From positions 1 through 56,049 of the forward strand of contig SXTU01000280.1 in NCBI GenBank assembly GCA_005791875.1: DNA of 56,049 bases. Reading direction: 5' to 3'. The translations under genes and the position numbers were made by a program. The notes beneath the pieces were generated by a model. It saw nothing but the letters and a program-made list of their open reading frames with translations. It had not been told where the DNA came from and did no database searches. The stretch's first letter is position 1. The number at the start of each line of letters is the position of its first letter. Positions 1 through 13,145 of this stretch are shown one piece after another. The stretch comes from Verrucomicrobiales bacterium. GTDB lineage: Bacteria; Verrucomicrobiota; Verrucomicrobiia; Limisphaerales; SXTU01.

Positions 1-130
1 AAAACCAAAAACAAAGCAATGGAAGAAAAGCAGGTTATTATTCATTTTACCTACGAAGCATCTTGGGCAACATGCATTCGTATTTGGCCTACTACTTATC
101 TGTTTGCCCATGGGTCTGAACACCGATTAG

Positions 131-664
131 AACCCCGTTGAGCAGGAGGGCACTTATCCGCTGCCCGCGGCGCAGACGGACCGCTTCATGTTTCACGTGC
201 GCGTGGACTACCCGACACGCGAGGAGGAGCGCGAGATCATCAAGCGCACGACGAGCGCCTACTCGGCGGACATTGACCCGGTCGTCACCGGCGAGGAAGT
301 CATCGCGATCCAGAAGACCGTCCGCAAAGTCCCCGTGCCTGATCACGTCACGGACTTCGTGCTCGACCTCGTGCGCCGCGCGCGGCCCACGGATGCGGAC
401 GCGCCGGCCTTTACGAAGGAGCTCATCGCGTGGGGTCCCGGCCCGCGCGCGTGCCAGCAGCTCGTCGTCGGCGGGAAAGTGCGCGCCGTGCTGCGAGGGC
501 GGTTCCACGTGACGATTGAGGACATCGAGGCGCTCGCGTATCCCGTGCTGCGTCACCGGCTCGTGCCCACCTTCAACGCGGAGGCGGAGGGCATCAAGGT
601 GGATGAGATCATCCGCCGCATCCTCAAGGAAACGCCCCGCCACGACGCGAAGAAGGTAATGTGA
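131..664 (+). CDS. MoxR-type AAA+ ATPase, C-terminal part only (5' truncated)
   Basis: In-frame translation from 131 is [28 protein letters not shown]..., the conserved MoxR sensor/arginine-finger region plus the C-terminal lid. The N-terminal Walker A/B part is absent; an in-frame TAG lies at 128-130 and AT-rich unrelated sequence lies upstream. Confidence 0.85.
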   Translation, partial: NPVEQEGTYPLPAAQTDRFMFHVRVDYPTREEEREIIKRTTSAYSADIDPVVTGEEVIAIQKTVRKVPVPDHVTDFVLDLVRRARPTDADAPAFTKELIAWGPGPRACQQLVVGGKVRAVLRGRFHVTIEDIEALAYPVLRHRLVPTFNAEAEGIKVDEIIRRILKETPRHDAKKVM

Positions 665-704
665 CGCTGGGGCGCGAGAGCCGTCTCGATTTCAGAGTTC
701 GATC

Positions 705-1781
705 TCAACCCAGCTCCACCCACTGCTTCGTCTCGGCGGACTTCAGCGCCGCGTCCGTCACGTCCTGCATCCGCGCGCCGTCGTGAAAGGTCACACTGCA
801 CGCGCGCTGCTCGCGGATGGCGTTCACGAACTCCACAGCCTGGTCGTAGCGGAAGCTCACCAGCGGATCGCCCACACCCGGATCGCGCGGTGAGCCGGGC
901 CAGGTGTGAAACTCGCGCGGGATGGGCAGCGCCTTCAGCCCCGGCCCGCCGACCTTGCCGAACTGAAGCTCGTTCCAGCAGCCTGTCGTGAAGCTGAAGC
1001 TCGCCTCGCTGCCGTTCAACTCCACTCGGTCCGGACTGCGCCAGCTTTCGTTGGTGCCGCTGGCGAGCTTCGAGCTTTCCAGCACGCCGCTCGCGCCGCA
1101 CTTGAACTCGGAGAGAATTGCCACCCAGTCATCCGTGTCGTTCGGCCCGCCGTCGCGCATCGGCGTCAAGTTCTTCAAGTTCGCCACCAGCCGCGTCATC
1201 GGGCCGATGAGGTGGTGCGAGAAGTCAATGCGGTGCGAGAGCATGTCGCCAATCTCGCCCGTGCCCGCGAGCCGCTTCTGCTGCCGCCAGCCGACGTTGC
1301 GCGTGCCCCAGTCCTGCAAGCGGCACGAGCGGTAGTGATACGCGCGGCCCAAGTCGCCCCGGTCCACGAGGTGTTTCAGATAGCGCATCGCCGGCACGAA
1401 GCGGTAGGTGAACGCGGTCATGTGCCGGACGTTCGCTTTCTCCGCTTCATCCGCCATCGCGTGCGCGTCGGCGGCATTTAGCGCCAGCGGCTTCTCGCTG
1501 AGGACATGCTTTCCCGCACGCGCGGCGGCAATGGCGACCGGCGGATGAAACGCGTTCGGCGTGGCGATGATGATGGCGTCGACATCGTCGCGGCTCACAA
1601 TGTCCTCCCACTTCGTCGAGACGACGGGCGCGCCGGTCTGCTGGCGGGCGGCTTCGAGCGTGGCGGGGTTGGCGTCACAGAGCGCGTGGACTTTTACGTC
1701 CTTGCACAGCGCGAGGCCGGGCAGATGGTTTTGCAAGGTGATGCCGCCGGTGCCGATGATGGCGAAGTTGAGTGTGCTCAT
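705..1781 (-). CDS. Gfo/Idh/MocA family oxidoreductase
   Basis: MSTLNFAIIGTGGITLQNHLPGL... Rossmann motif and LSEKPLALN motif; start taken at the internal ATG rather than the 406-aa ORF start. Confidence 0.9.
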   Translation of the reverse strand: MSTLNFAIIGTGGITLQNHLPGLALCKDVKVHALCDANPATLEAARQQTGAPVVSTKWEDIVSRDDVDAIIIATPNAFHPPVAIAAARAGKHVLSEKPLALNAADAHAMADEAEKANVRHMTAFTYRFVPAMRYLKHLVDRGDLGRAYHYRSCRLQDWGTRNVGWRQQKRLAGTGEIGDMLSHRIDFSHHLIGPMTRLVANLKNLTPMRDGGPNDTDDWVAILSEFKCGASGVLESSKLASGTNESWRSPDRVELNGSEASFSFTTGCWNELQFGKVGGPGLKALPIPREFHTWPGSPRDPGVGDPLVSFRYDQAVEFVNAIREQRACSVTFHDGARMQDVTDAALKSAETKQWVELG

Positions 1782-1954
1782 GCGAGAAGCGCGCGAGTAT
1801 GCCGGGGGACCTCCCAAACGCAAGCGGGTCGGGCAAAGTTGTGAAGTCGCGGCCACCGTCGTAAGGCATTTCACCCCGTTGCGTTTCCCCGCGTCAGCGG
1901 GCACTGTTACGCCAGCAACAGCCAAAGCCAGTCGCCACCCGCGCCATCGCTCCG

Positions 1955-5509
<3,555 letters not shown>

Positions 5510-5538
5510 CGAAGCGTCGGCCTGTAGCCGGTTGCCGC

Positions 5539-6834
5539 TTACTTCCCGCTCTTCTTCGCCAGCGCGTCGGCGATGGTCTTCTCCAACTGCGCGCCGCGCA
5601 GGCCGGTGTTGGCGATGACCATGCCGGTGTCGCCATCCACGAGGTAGGCGGTGGGGATGGAGCGCACGCCGTAGGTCTGGGCGACCTCGGCCTGCCAATA
5701 CTTGCCGTCGAAGACCTGCGGCCACGGCATGTTCTTTGACTTGGTGAAGTCGGCGAGCTTCTTCTCGTCGCCCGCGCGGTCGAGGCTGATGCCCAGAATC
5801 TCAAAGCCCTGGCCGTGGAACTTCTGGTAGGCCGCCGTGAGGTTCGGCAGCTCACCGATGCACGGGCCGCACCAGATCGCCCAGAAGTCGAGCAGGACGA
5901 TCTTGCCCTTGAAGCTGGCGGGGAAATCAATCGCCACGCCCTCGGTGGTCTTGGCCTTGAAGACGGTGGCGGGTTTGCCGGTGGCGAGCAGGACGGGCCG
6001 CGGTGCGGCCTTCTTTTCGGCGACGACCTTGACGGACTTCTGGATGCGGAAGGACTCGCCGCCCGCCGTCAGCCCGGCGATCTCGTAGGTCTGGCCGGCG
6101 ATGTTGAAGGGCTGGCGCACGTCGAAAGCCTCGCTGCGCGCGTCGAGCTTGCCGTCCTCATTCGAGTCAATGAACAACTGCACGCCGGAGCCGCCTTCTG
6201 CTTCCTTGCCACGGAAGTCGCCCGTTGCCATGCGGTCTGCGAGCAGCGCCTTGTAAGTCTTGGCGCCGAGCGTGACCTCGCCCTCGCGCGCGTAGTCGGA
6301 GTAGTAGAACAAGACGCCGGCGGATGCAGCGCGGGCCGGGTCGCGTTTGTCGAAGCGATACATCGGGAAGTTCAGTTCGGCCTTTTCCGTCCCGAGCGAC
6401 ACCTGCACCTTGGAGCTCCCGGAGAACTGCTGGTATTCCTTGCCATCACTGCCTTTCACGGGGCGCGAGTTCCAGACGGGTGCGGCGTCGTCGGTGAGGT
6501 CACCGTTGGCGTTGGCGTCCACGAACAGGCGCGAGGGCTTGCCTTCGGGCTCGTCCAGCACCACGGCGACGGCGGTTGCGGCTCCGCCGAACTTGAGCGT
6601 CCCGAAGAGCGGGGCGGCGAGGTCGGCGGGAAGTTTCTTGATGGCTTCGGGTTTCTCTGCGGAGAGCGCGAGGCGTTGCGGCATATAGCCGCCCATCTTC
6701 GCCGCGCCGCCGATGGGGAGCAGCTTGAGCTGCACATCGGGCGTGGCAGGCGCGGCAAGCAATGGCGCGGCGGTCAGGAGCGCGAGCAGTTGGGGGAGGA
6801 GGACGGTTGGGCGGTTGCGGGGTTTGAGCTTCAT
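5539..6834 (-). CDS. TlpA-like thioredoxin-fold protein
   Basis: C-terminal VLLDFWAIWCGPCIGELPNLTAAYQKF (WCGPC active site); N-terminal signal peptide. Confidence 0.88.
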   Translation of the reverse strand: MKLKPRNRPTVLLPQLLALLTAAPLLAAPATPDVQLKLLPIGGAAKMGGYMPQRLALSAEKPEAIKKLPADLAAPLFGTLKFGGAATAVAVVLDEPEGKPSRLFVDANANGDLTDDAAPVWNSRPVKGSDGKEYQQFSGSSKVQVSLGTEKAELNFPMYRFDKRDPARAASAGVLFYYSDYAREGEVTLGAKTYKALLADRMATGDFRGKEAEGGSGVQLFIDSNEDGKLDARSEAFDVRQPFNIAGQTYEIAGLTAGGESFRIQKSVKVVAEKKAAPRPVLLATGKPATVFKAKTTEGVAIDFPASFKGKIVLLDFWAIWCGPCIGELPNLTAAYQKFHGQGFEILGISLDRAGDEKKLADFTKSKNMPWPQVFDGKYWQAEVAQTYGVRSIPTAYLVDGDTGMVIANTGLRGAQLEKTIADALAKKSGK

Positions 6835-6882
6835 GGTGGCAGAATAAATATCCAGCCCCGCCTGACAACAACTTCTTTGGAG

Positions 6883-6971
6883 CTGCGGCCTTCAGGCCGC
6901 AGGAACACGTGAGCTTTCAGTAACGGCCGAAGCGCTTCTCCGCACTGGCTTTCTGCGGCGTGAACGCCGCG
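6883..6971. repeat. Pair of short perfect hairpins (CTGCGGCC-TTCA-GGCCGCAG and GCGGCG-TGAA-CGCCGC)
   Basis: Hairpins at 6883-6902 and 6956-6971 in the gap between the thioredoxin and helicase genes; TTCA/TGAA loops are mutually complementary. Confidence 0.55.
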
Positions 6972-6982
6972 CTCGCGGCGCG

Positions 6983-9100
6983 TCAGAACGGCGATTCCTC
7001 GCTGTGCTCGCTGGTTTCGCCCATATCGCTGAAGTCCGGCGCCGGCGCATGCGGGCGGAGGTTCCATTCCTCGCGCAGCTCCACGGGGATGTCGGCGAGG
7101 AACCGGGAGGGCTGCTGCATCGCATCGCCGCCGCCCTGGATGAAACGCATGAGCGGGTGGCTCAAGTAGAGTTCGTCCTTCGCGCGCGTGACGGCCACGT
7201 AGAAGAGGCGGCGCTCTTCCTCCTCGCCCTCAGGTGAATCCATCGAGCGCGAGGAAGGAAAGAGTCCATCGCAGAGCATGATGACGAAGACGACGCGGAA
7301 CTCGAGGCCCTTGGCCTGGTGGATGGACGAGAGGCGAAGTTTCTCGTGGTCGTCCTCGCGCGGCTTGTCGTCCTCGGCCTCGACGTTCGTGAGCAGCGCG
7401 AGCTGGGTGAGGAAGTCCTCGACGGTCGGGAACTGGCGCGAGAAGGCGGCGAGCTGCTCCAAGTCTTCAAGCCGGTTGCGGAAGTTCGTGTAAGTCGCCT
7501 TGAGGTAATCCGCGTAGCCCGCCTCCAACACGAGCCGAATCATGGCGTCCGTCTTGGCGCGCAGTTCCGGCGCGCAAAGCTGCGCGATGGTGGCGGTGAA
7601 CTGCGCCCAGGCGACGGTTGTCTTCTTCGGCACGGCGGCGGCACAGCGGGCGAGGGAAGCAGCGAGGGAGGAAATGGCGAATGGCGAATGGTGAATGGCG
7701 CGTGAGCCGTCGGCCGTCACCGATTCGCCATTCGCCATTCGCCATTCGCCATTGAACTTCTGCCACAACTTGTCCGCGCTCTTGCCGCCCACGCCCGGCA
7801 TCATGCGCGCCAGCCGCTTGAAGCTTATTTCATCGTGCGGGTTGTGGACGAGCTTCAGGTAGGCGGCCACGTCCTTCACATGGGCCTGCTCGAAGAAGCG
7901 AATGCCACTAGTGATGCTGAAGGGGATGTTGCGCCGGGTCAGCTCGAACTGCAGCTCAAGCGCGTGGAAGTGCGAACGGTAGAGCACGGCCATCTCGGCA
8001 AGCGGGATGCCTTCATCACGCAGCTCCAGCGCGCGCTGGGCGACGAAGGAGGCTTGCTCGCCCGCGTCCATGCAGGCGGTGACGACGGGCTTCATGCCGG
8101 ACGGGCGCGCGGGGGCGAGGGCTTTCTGGAACTGGTGAATGTTCGGCGCGATGGCGGCGTTGGCGAAGGCAAGAATCTCCGGCGTGCTCCGGTAGTTGAC
8201 CTCAATCTTGAAGGTCTGGCAGCCGCAGTAGCGCTGGGGAAACTCGAGGATGTTTTTGAAGTTGGCCCCGCGCCAAGCGTAGATGCTTTGCGCGTCGTCG
8301 CCCACGACCATCACGTTCTTGTGGACGGCGGCGAGGCGGTCAATGAGTTCGCCCTGCAGCGAGTTCGTGTCCTGATACTCGTCCACGAGGATGAACTGGA
8401 AGCGGCGCTGGTAGAAGTCGCGCAGGTCGGGGAAGTCGCGCAGGACGGCGAGCCATTGCGTGAGCAGGTCGTCGAAATCCATGCCGTTGGTGGCTTGCTT
8501 GCGCGCGCGGTAGCGGGCGGCGATGTCCTCAATCTTGCCGACCAGCGGCGCGAAGTGGTCGTAGTCCTGCGCCAGCGTCTCGGCGATGGAGCGGCCCGTG
8601 TTCAGCGCCATCGAGAAGATGTCGCCGAGCACGTCGGGCTTCGGGAAACGCGTCTCCTTCACGTCGATGCCCGACTCGTCCACGCAGGCTTGGAGGAGGT
8701 CCTTGGCGTCCTCGCGGTCGAGGATGGTGAAGTCGGGCCGCCAGCCGAGCACGGCGGCGTGCTTGCGGAGGATGCGGTTGCCGACGGAGTGAAAGGTGCC
8801 ACCCCAGAGGTTGGAAACGTCGTTGCCCAACAGGTCGGAGACACGGCGCATCATCTCCTTCGCGGCCTTGTTCGTGAAGGTGAGTAGCAGGATGCGGTCG
8901 GGCGGCGTGCCGTGCTCGATGAGCCAGGCGACGCGGTAGGTGAGCGTGCGGGTCTTGCCCGCGCCCGCACCGGCGATGACGAGGGCGGGGCCGTCCTCGG
9001 CGGTGACGGCGGCGTATTGCTGGGCGTTCAGCTCGCGCGCGTAGTCAATCCGCAGCTCGACGGGCGTGGAGAAGCGGTTGAGTTGGTAGTCGCGAGACAC
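6983..9100 (-). CDS. ATP-dependent UvrD/PcrA-type DNA helicase
   Basis: LNAQQYAAVTAEDGPALVIAGAGAGKTRTLTYRVAWLI, VDEYQDTN, DDAQSIYAWRGA, SSIHQAKGLEFRVVFVI and YVAVTRAKDELYL motifs. Confidence 0.95.
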   Translation of the reverse strand: MSRDYQLNRFSTPVELRIDYARELNAQQYAAVTAEDGPALVIAGAGAGKTRTLTYRVAWLIEHGTPPDRILLLTFTNKAAKEMMRRVSDLLGNDVSNLWGGTFHSVGNRILRKHAAVLGWRPDFTILDREDAKDLLQACVDESGIDVKETRFPKPDVLGDIFSMALNTGRSIAETLAQDYDHFAPLVGKIEDIAARYRARKQATNGMDFDDLLTQWLAVLRDFPDLRDFYQRRFQFILVDEYQDTNSLQGELIDRLAAVHKNVMVVGDDAQSIYAWRGANFKNILEFPQRYCGCQTFKIEVNYRSTPEILAFANAAIAPNIHQFQKALAPARPSGMKPVVTACMDAGEQASFVAQRALELRDEGIPLAEMAVLYRSHFHALELQFELTRRNIPFSITSGIRFFEQAHVKDVAAYLKLVHNPHDEISFKRLARMMPGVGGKSADKLWQKFNGEWRMANGESVTADGSRAIHHSPFAISSLAASLARCAAAVPKKTTVAWAQFTATIAQLCAPELRAKTDAMIRLVLEAGYADYLKATYTNFRNRLEDLEQLAAFSRQFPTVEDFLTQLALLTNVEAEDDKPREDDHEKLRLSSIHQAKGLEFRVVFVIMLCDGLFPSSRSMDSPEGEEEERRLFYVAVTRAKDELYLSHPLMRFIQGGGDAMQQPSRFLADIPVELREEWNLRPHAPAPDFSDMGETSEHSEESPF
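7673..7753. repeat. In-ORF inverted heptamer array: 4x AATGGCG (one AATGGTG) / 25-bp spacer / 4x CGCCATT
   Basis: Left array 7673-7700, right array 7726-7753; 81 bp = 27 codons within the helicase ORF (peptide NGEWRMANGESVTADGSRAIHHSPFAI). Confidence 0.95.
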
Positions 9101-9152
9101 GCCGTGGATTCAACGGGCTGGGAGCGAGGGGGAGAAGGAAAAACCAACCCTC

Positions 9153-9238
9153 GTAGGAGACGACGTGAGGAGTCTCACTTCAACTGCGAAAGCCGGAACG
9201 TGGAGAAAAAGTTAGAGACTCCTCACGTCGTCTCCTAC
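9153..9238. repeat. Perfect 24-bp inverted repeat GTAGGAGACGACGTGAGGAGTCTC, 38-bp spacer
   Basis: Left arm 9153-9176, right arm 9215-9238 (GAGACTCCTCACGTCGTCTCCTAC); the right arm contains the stop codon of the HD-domain gene. Confidence 0.95.
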
Positions 9239-10092
9239 TTCGCCACGACCACCACCGGCTCCGCAAACATCCGGCGCGTGCGCTCGACATTCGACTCGAC
9301 GTGCGCGAGGTAGGCGCTTGTTCCGTCGGGATACGGCTCGTTGAGGAAGCGATCGACGCCTTGGAAATCCTTCTCGAGCTTGGGCCGCACGTATTTCTCC
9401 CAGAACATCGGCGTCGCCTTCATGAGGTGGCCGGCGCTCTCAAACATCATCTTGGTGCCGCTGTAGCCCGCCGACTCGGCAAACTCGCCGAAGAGGATGG
9501 GCAGCTTGTCCACGTAGTCATCGGCCGCCATCTGGCCCACCAAGTCCGCCGAGCCGATGCAGAAGCTGACGGTGCGCTCGACCTCGCCTTGGAACGGGAT
9601 CGCCTCGATCTTCACGTTGACACCCGTGCAGCGGATCATGCGCATGACGATGCCGGCGTCCTCGGTGGAGAAACCCTTCTCGGCGAGAAGCTGCTGGGCA
9701 AAGTTCGCGCTGCGGCTGACGTGGATGAGGGTGTATTTCGCGCCGGTTCCCTCGTTGTCGCCGCGCACCTTCAGGTAGCCGGTGTCGTGGAGGAGGATGG
9801 CGAGCAGGCCGAGTTCAAACATCCGCTGCGGCACGACTGGCGTCGCCCCGGCGCGCTGGCGGCCCCGGAGGATTTGCGCGTAGCAGAGCGTGCCTTGCAA
9901 CGTGTGCTCGAGGTCGTGGTAGAGCGCGTCAATCTGCTGGTAGTCCCGGTAGCGTCCCTCAAATGCATCCACGGCCCAGCCGAAAAATCTGGCGACGGAG
10001 TCCCGTTCCCCCTTGCTGAACATTTCGCTCTGTATCGCGGCAACGGCAGCCTGGACTGCCGCCGGACTTTTCGTGTCCGCTATCGGGAACAT
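9235..10092 (-). CDS. HD-domain (metal-dependent phosphohydrolase) protein
   Basis: YHDLEHTLQ..., LAILLHDTGYLK (HD motif), FCIGSADLVGQMA; start at MFPIADTK. Confidence 0.8.
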   Translation of the reverse strand: MFPIADTKSPAAVQAAVAAIQSEMFSKGERDSVARFFGWAVDAFEGRYRDYQQIDALYHDLEHTLQGTLCYAQILRGRQRAGATPVVPQRMFELGLLAILLHDTGYLKVRGDNEGTGAKYTLIHVSRSANFAQQLLAEKGFSTEDAGIVMRMIRCTGVNVKIEAIPFQGEVERTVSFCIGSADLVGQMAADDYVDKLPILFGEFAESAGYSGTKMMFESAGHLMKATPMFWEKYVRPKLEKDFQGVDRFLNEPYPDGTSAYLAHVESNVERTRRMFAEPVVVVAK

Positions 10093-10205
10093 CGGGGCGA
10101 GCCTAGGCAGACGGCACCGCCATTGCACGCCTTTTTTCAGGCCGAAGCCATGCAACGGCGGGAAATCGGCTGGCGGCTGTCTTCCGTTTCGCACAGGCTC
10201 CCGCC

Positions 10206-11180
10206 ATGCACTTGACCCGCCGCCAGTTTCTGCAACACGCCAGCGTCGTCGCCGTCGCGACCACCGGATGCGCCACCGTTCCCACGGCTCCGGACGCGCT
10301 CATCATTGACACGCACCAGCACCTTTGGGATCTGGCCAGCCAGAAACTCCCCTGGCTCGGCGACGCGCCGGCGGTGTTGCGCAAGAGCTACCGGACGGAG
10401 GAATACCGCGCTGCCACCGCGGGCTTGAACGTGCGCGCCATCTACATGGAAGTGGACGTGGCGGAAGCCGGACTCGTCGCCGAGGCGGAGTTTGTGCTGG
10501 GCCTCGCCACGGCCGGGCAGACTCCCACGCGTGCGGCGGTCATCGGTGGCCGGCCGGACGCGCCGGGCTTCGCTGATTACGTGAAACGCTTCAGTGCCAA
10601 CCCACGCTTCAAGGGCGTGCGCCGCGTGCTGCATTCACCCGCGACTCCGGCGGGCTACTGCCTGAAGCCCGAGTTCGTGCGCGGCGTGCGTTTGCTCGGC
10701 GAGGCGGGCAGGACCTTCGACCTCTGCATGAGGGCGCCCGAGTTGAAGGACGCTGTGAAGCTGACCGAAACCTGCCCCGGCACGCGCTTCGTCCTCGACC
10801 ACTGCGGCAATCCCGACCTCAAGTGCTTCCGCGCCTCACGGCCTGGCGAGGAGAAACCGCGCCACACCGCAGACCAGTGGAAGCGCTCGATTGACGCGCT
10901 CGCAAAACGCCCGAACGTCATCGGCAAAATTTCCGGCATCGCCGCGAGCCTCACGCCTGGAGGCGGCGCGGAGGACCTCGCCCCTGCGGTCAACCACTGC
11001 CTCGATGCCTTCGGCCCCGACCGCGTGGTCTTCGGCGGAGACTGGCCGGTCTGCCTGCTCGGCGCGACCTATCAGCAATGGGTGACGATGCTGTGCCAGA
11101 TCATCGCGAGCCGCCCGGCAGAGCAGCAGCGCAAGCTCTGGTCCGCCAACGCGCTGCGGCACTACGGATTGAAGGTTTAG
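10206..11180 (+). CDS. Amidohydrolase family (amidohydrolase 2) protein with Tat-like signal
   Basis: TRRQFLQHASVVAVATTGCA then IIDTHQHLWD..., VLDHCGNPD, VVFGGDWPV. Confidence 0.9.
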   Translation: MHLTRRQFLQHASVVAVATTGCATVPTAPDALIIDTHQHLWDLASQKLPWLGDAPAVLRKSYRTEEYRAATAGLNVRAIYMEVDVAEAGLVAEAEFVLGLATAGQTPTRAAVIGGRPDAPGFADYVKRFSANPRFKGVRRVLHSPATPAGYCLKPEFVRGVRLLGEAGRTFDLCMRAPELKDAVKLTETCPGTRFVLDHCGNPDLKCFRASRPGEEKPRHTADQWKRSIDALAKRPNVIGKISGIAASLTPGGGAEDLAPAVNHCLDAFGPDRVVFGGDWPVCLLGATYQQWVTMLCQIIASRPAEQQRKLWSANALRHYGLKV

Positions 11181-11192
11181 CTTGTGGGAAAT

Positions 11193-11220
11193 AAAAAAGG
11201 CAGGCTGTCACCAGCCTGCC
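11193..11220 (-). terminator. Intrinsic terminator of the 11244-11660 gene
   Basis: Minus strand: GGCAGGCTG-GTGA-CAGCCTGCC followed by TTTTTT. Confidence 0.8.
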
Positions 11221-11243
11221 CGTGATTGGTTTGCGGGAAGTGG

Positions 11244-11660
11244 CTACTTCTTTTCTTCCTTCTTCTTCTCGGTCTTGGCCGGCGGCTTGCCGATGTTGAG
11301 CACCGTGGCTTCCATCTTGCCGTCCGCGCTGAGTTTGTAGCCGCCGGAGACATCCTCGCCGTCCTTCAGGTCATCAAATGAGGCGGGCTTGCCGTCCTTG
11401 AGAACTCTGGTCGTGGCCGTGACCTGCACCACCCGGGCCTTCTCACCGGACAGCTTGATCGTCTTGGCGGTCTTGTCCACGGCCACGGCCTTGCCATTGA
11501 ACGGCAGCGTGCCCTCCTTCTTCTTTTCGTCGCCCTTGCCCTTCTCCTTGCCCTTCTCCTTCTCCTTGGCCTTGTCCTGTGCGGACGAGGTGGTGGGCGT
11601 GCCGAGCATGACGGCTGCGGCGAGGGATGTGATCACGAGCGCTTTGAACAATGGTTTCAT
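11244..11660 (-). CDS. Secreted Lys/Glu-rich small protein
   Basis: MKPLFKALVITSLAAAVMLGTPTTSSAQDKAKEKEKGKEKGKGDEKKK...; signal peptide, low-complexity KEKGK tract, C-terminal KTEKKKEEKK. Confidence 0.75.
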   Translation of the reverse strand: MKPLFKALVITSLAAAVMLGTPTTSSAQDKAKEKEKGKEKGKGDEKKKEGTLPFNGKAVAVDKTAKTIKLSGEKARVVQVTATTRVLKDGKPASFDDLKDGEDVSGGYKLSADGKMEATVLNIGKPPAKTEKKKEEKK

Positions 11661-11902
11661 AGTTTTTCCTCCAACGATTGAGTTGCTTTTTTTGGTTTGA
11701 CTGTAGGGGACCGTCGAGTCGATAGCAGGGCGACCGGAGTCGTGCAACTGCTTTTTGGAACAGCTTGGAGCGGGATTGTCCGAACGAAACCGCCGCGCCC
11801 GGCGTTCTACTCCTTGAACGGCCCGCGCACCGCGCGAGTCGAACGCCTGAAACCCGTGCTCTGCCACCAGACAAACCCCGCGTCCGCCGCGCACCGCTGA
11901 CC

Positions 11903-12556
11903 ATGCCGCTCTTCTCCCCAGCGTCGGCTGCGACCGACGAGCAGACCATGTCGGTCTTCCAGACGACCGCCGACCCCGAGGCGTTTGCCCTGATCGTCCA
12001 CCGTTGGCAAGGGCCAATCCGAAACCTCTGCATGCGCATGACCGCCGACCTGCATCGCGCCGAGGACCTCACGCAGGAGACGTTCTCCCGCCTCTGCGCG
12101 CGCCGCCGCGAGTGGCAGCCCACGGCCAAGCTCTCCACCTACCTCTGGCGCATCGCCATCAACCTCTGCCACGACGAAAACCGCCGTCGCACCCGCCACG
12201 GCGAGGTGCCGCTGGAGACCGGTGAGGACGGCGAACACCTTGCGCACATCACCGTCTTCCAGCCCACGCCGCACGACGAACTGGAGGCGGAGGAGCGCGC
12301 CGACCAGGTGCGCGCCGCGCTGCAACGCGTGACCGAACCCTTCCGCACCGTCCTCGTCCTGCGGCATTACGAGGGACTCAAGTTCCGCGAGATCGCCGAC
12401 GTGCTCGGCGTGCCGGAAGGCACCGTGAAGTCCCGCATGGTCGAAGGCCTGAGCCAGCTCACACGCCTCATGCAGCCCGCCTTGAACGACACTCCCTCAG
12501 TTCCCACCACGCCAGCCGCATGGCAACCACGTCCGCAAACGAAAGGCCGCTTATGA
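11903..12556 (+). CDS. RNA polymerase sigma-70 factor, ECF subfamily
   Basis: AFALIVHRWQGPIRNLCMRMTADLHRAEDLTQETFSRL; region 4 LRHYEGLKFREIADVLGVPEGTVKSRM. Confidence 0.9.
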   Translation: MPLFSPASAATDEQTMSVFQTTADPEAFALIVHRWQGPIRNLCMRMTADLHRAEDLTQETFSRLCARRREWQPTAKLSTYLWRIAINLCHDENRRRTRHGEVPLETGEDGEHLAHITVFQPTPHDELEAEERADQVRAALQRVTEPFRTVLVLRHYEGLKFREIADVLGVPEGTVKSRMVEGLSQLTRLMQPALNDTPSVPTTPAAWQPRPQTKGRL

Positions 12557-13119
12557 ACAACGCGAATCACGCAAACCACCCGACCCGCGAGGAAATCGTC
12601 GCGAAGCTCTACGACGAGCTGCCCCCTCAGCGTCACTCCGAAGTCGCCGCGCACCTCGGCCAATGCGCCGAGTGCCACAAGCTCGCCACCGAGTGGTGCG
12701 ACACCATGGAGCAGATGGATGCCTGGAAACTCCCCGCGCCGGAGCCGCAGCAGGAGTTCGAGCGCGAGCCGGTGGACTTCGCGCAGTTCTTCAAGTGGGC
12801 GCTCGCCGCGTGCCTCGTCGTGGGCCTGGGCTTTCTTGGCGGACGCCTCTCCGCGCCCGCGCCGGACGCCGCCGCCGCCTTAAGCGCCGCGCTGGCTCCC
12901 GAGCTGCAAAAACTCTACGCCGCCATGGACGCGAGGCTCGCCGAGGACCGCCGCGCCGTGACGGAGATTCTCCAGACCATGCAGACGCAGCGCACTGAAG
13001 ACTACGCCTCCCTCCGCCGCGCGCTGGAGACGCTCGCGGTCAACACCGAGGACGAACTGCAAACCGCCCAGCAGCAAATCGTGCAGCTCGCCTCGTTCAC
13101 TGAGCCGGTCAAACCCTGA
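12553..13119 (+). CDS. Anti-sigma factor with zinc-finger (ZAS-like) domain
   Basis: ATGA overlap with the sigma gene; HLGQCAECHKLATEW (HxxxCxxC) followed by a transmembrane segment. Confidence 0.8.
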   Translation: MNNANHANHPTREEIVAKLYDELPPQRHSEVAAHLGQCAECHKLATEWCDTMEQMDAWKLPAPEPQQEFEREPVDFAQFFKWALAACLVVGLGFLGGRLSAPAPDAAAALSAALAPELQKLYAAMDARLAEDRRAVTEILQTMQTQRTEDYASLRRALETLAVNTEDELQTAQQQIVQLASFTEPVKP

Positions 13120-13145
13120 TTTCCACCAACCAAACCAGACTCAAC

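Noticed and set aside
11193-11220. Additional palindromic repeat family member
   Set aside because: Single simple hairpin with a T-tract directly after a gene; an ordinary intrinsic terminator explains it.
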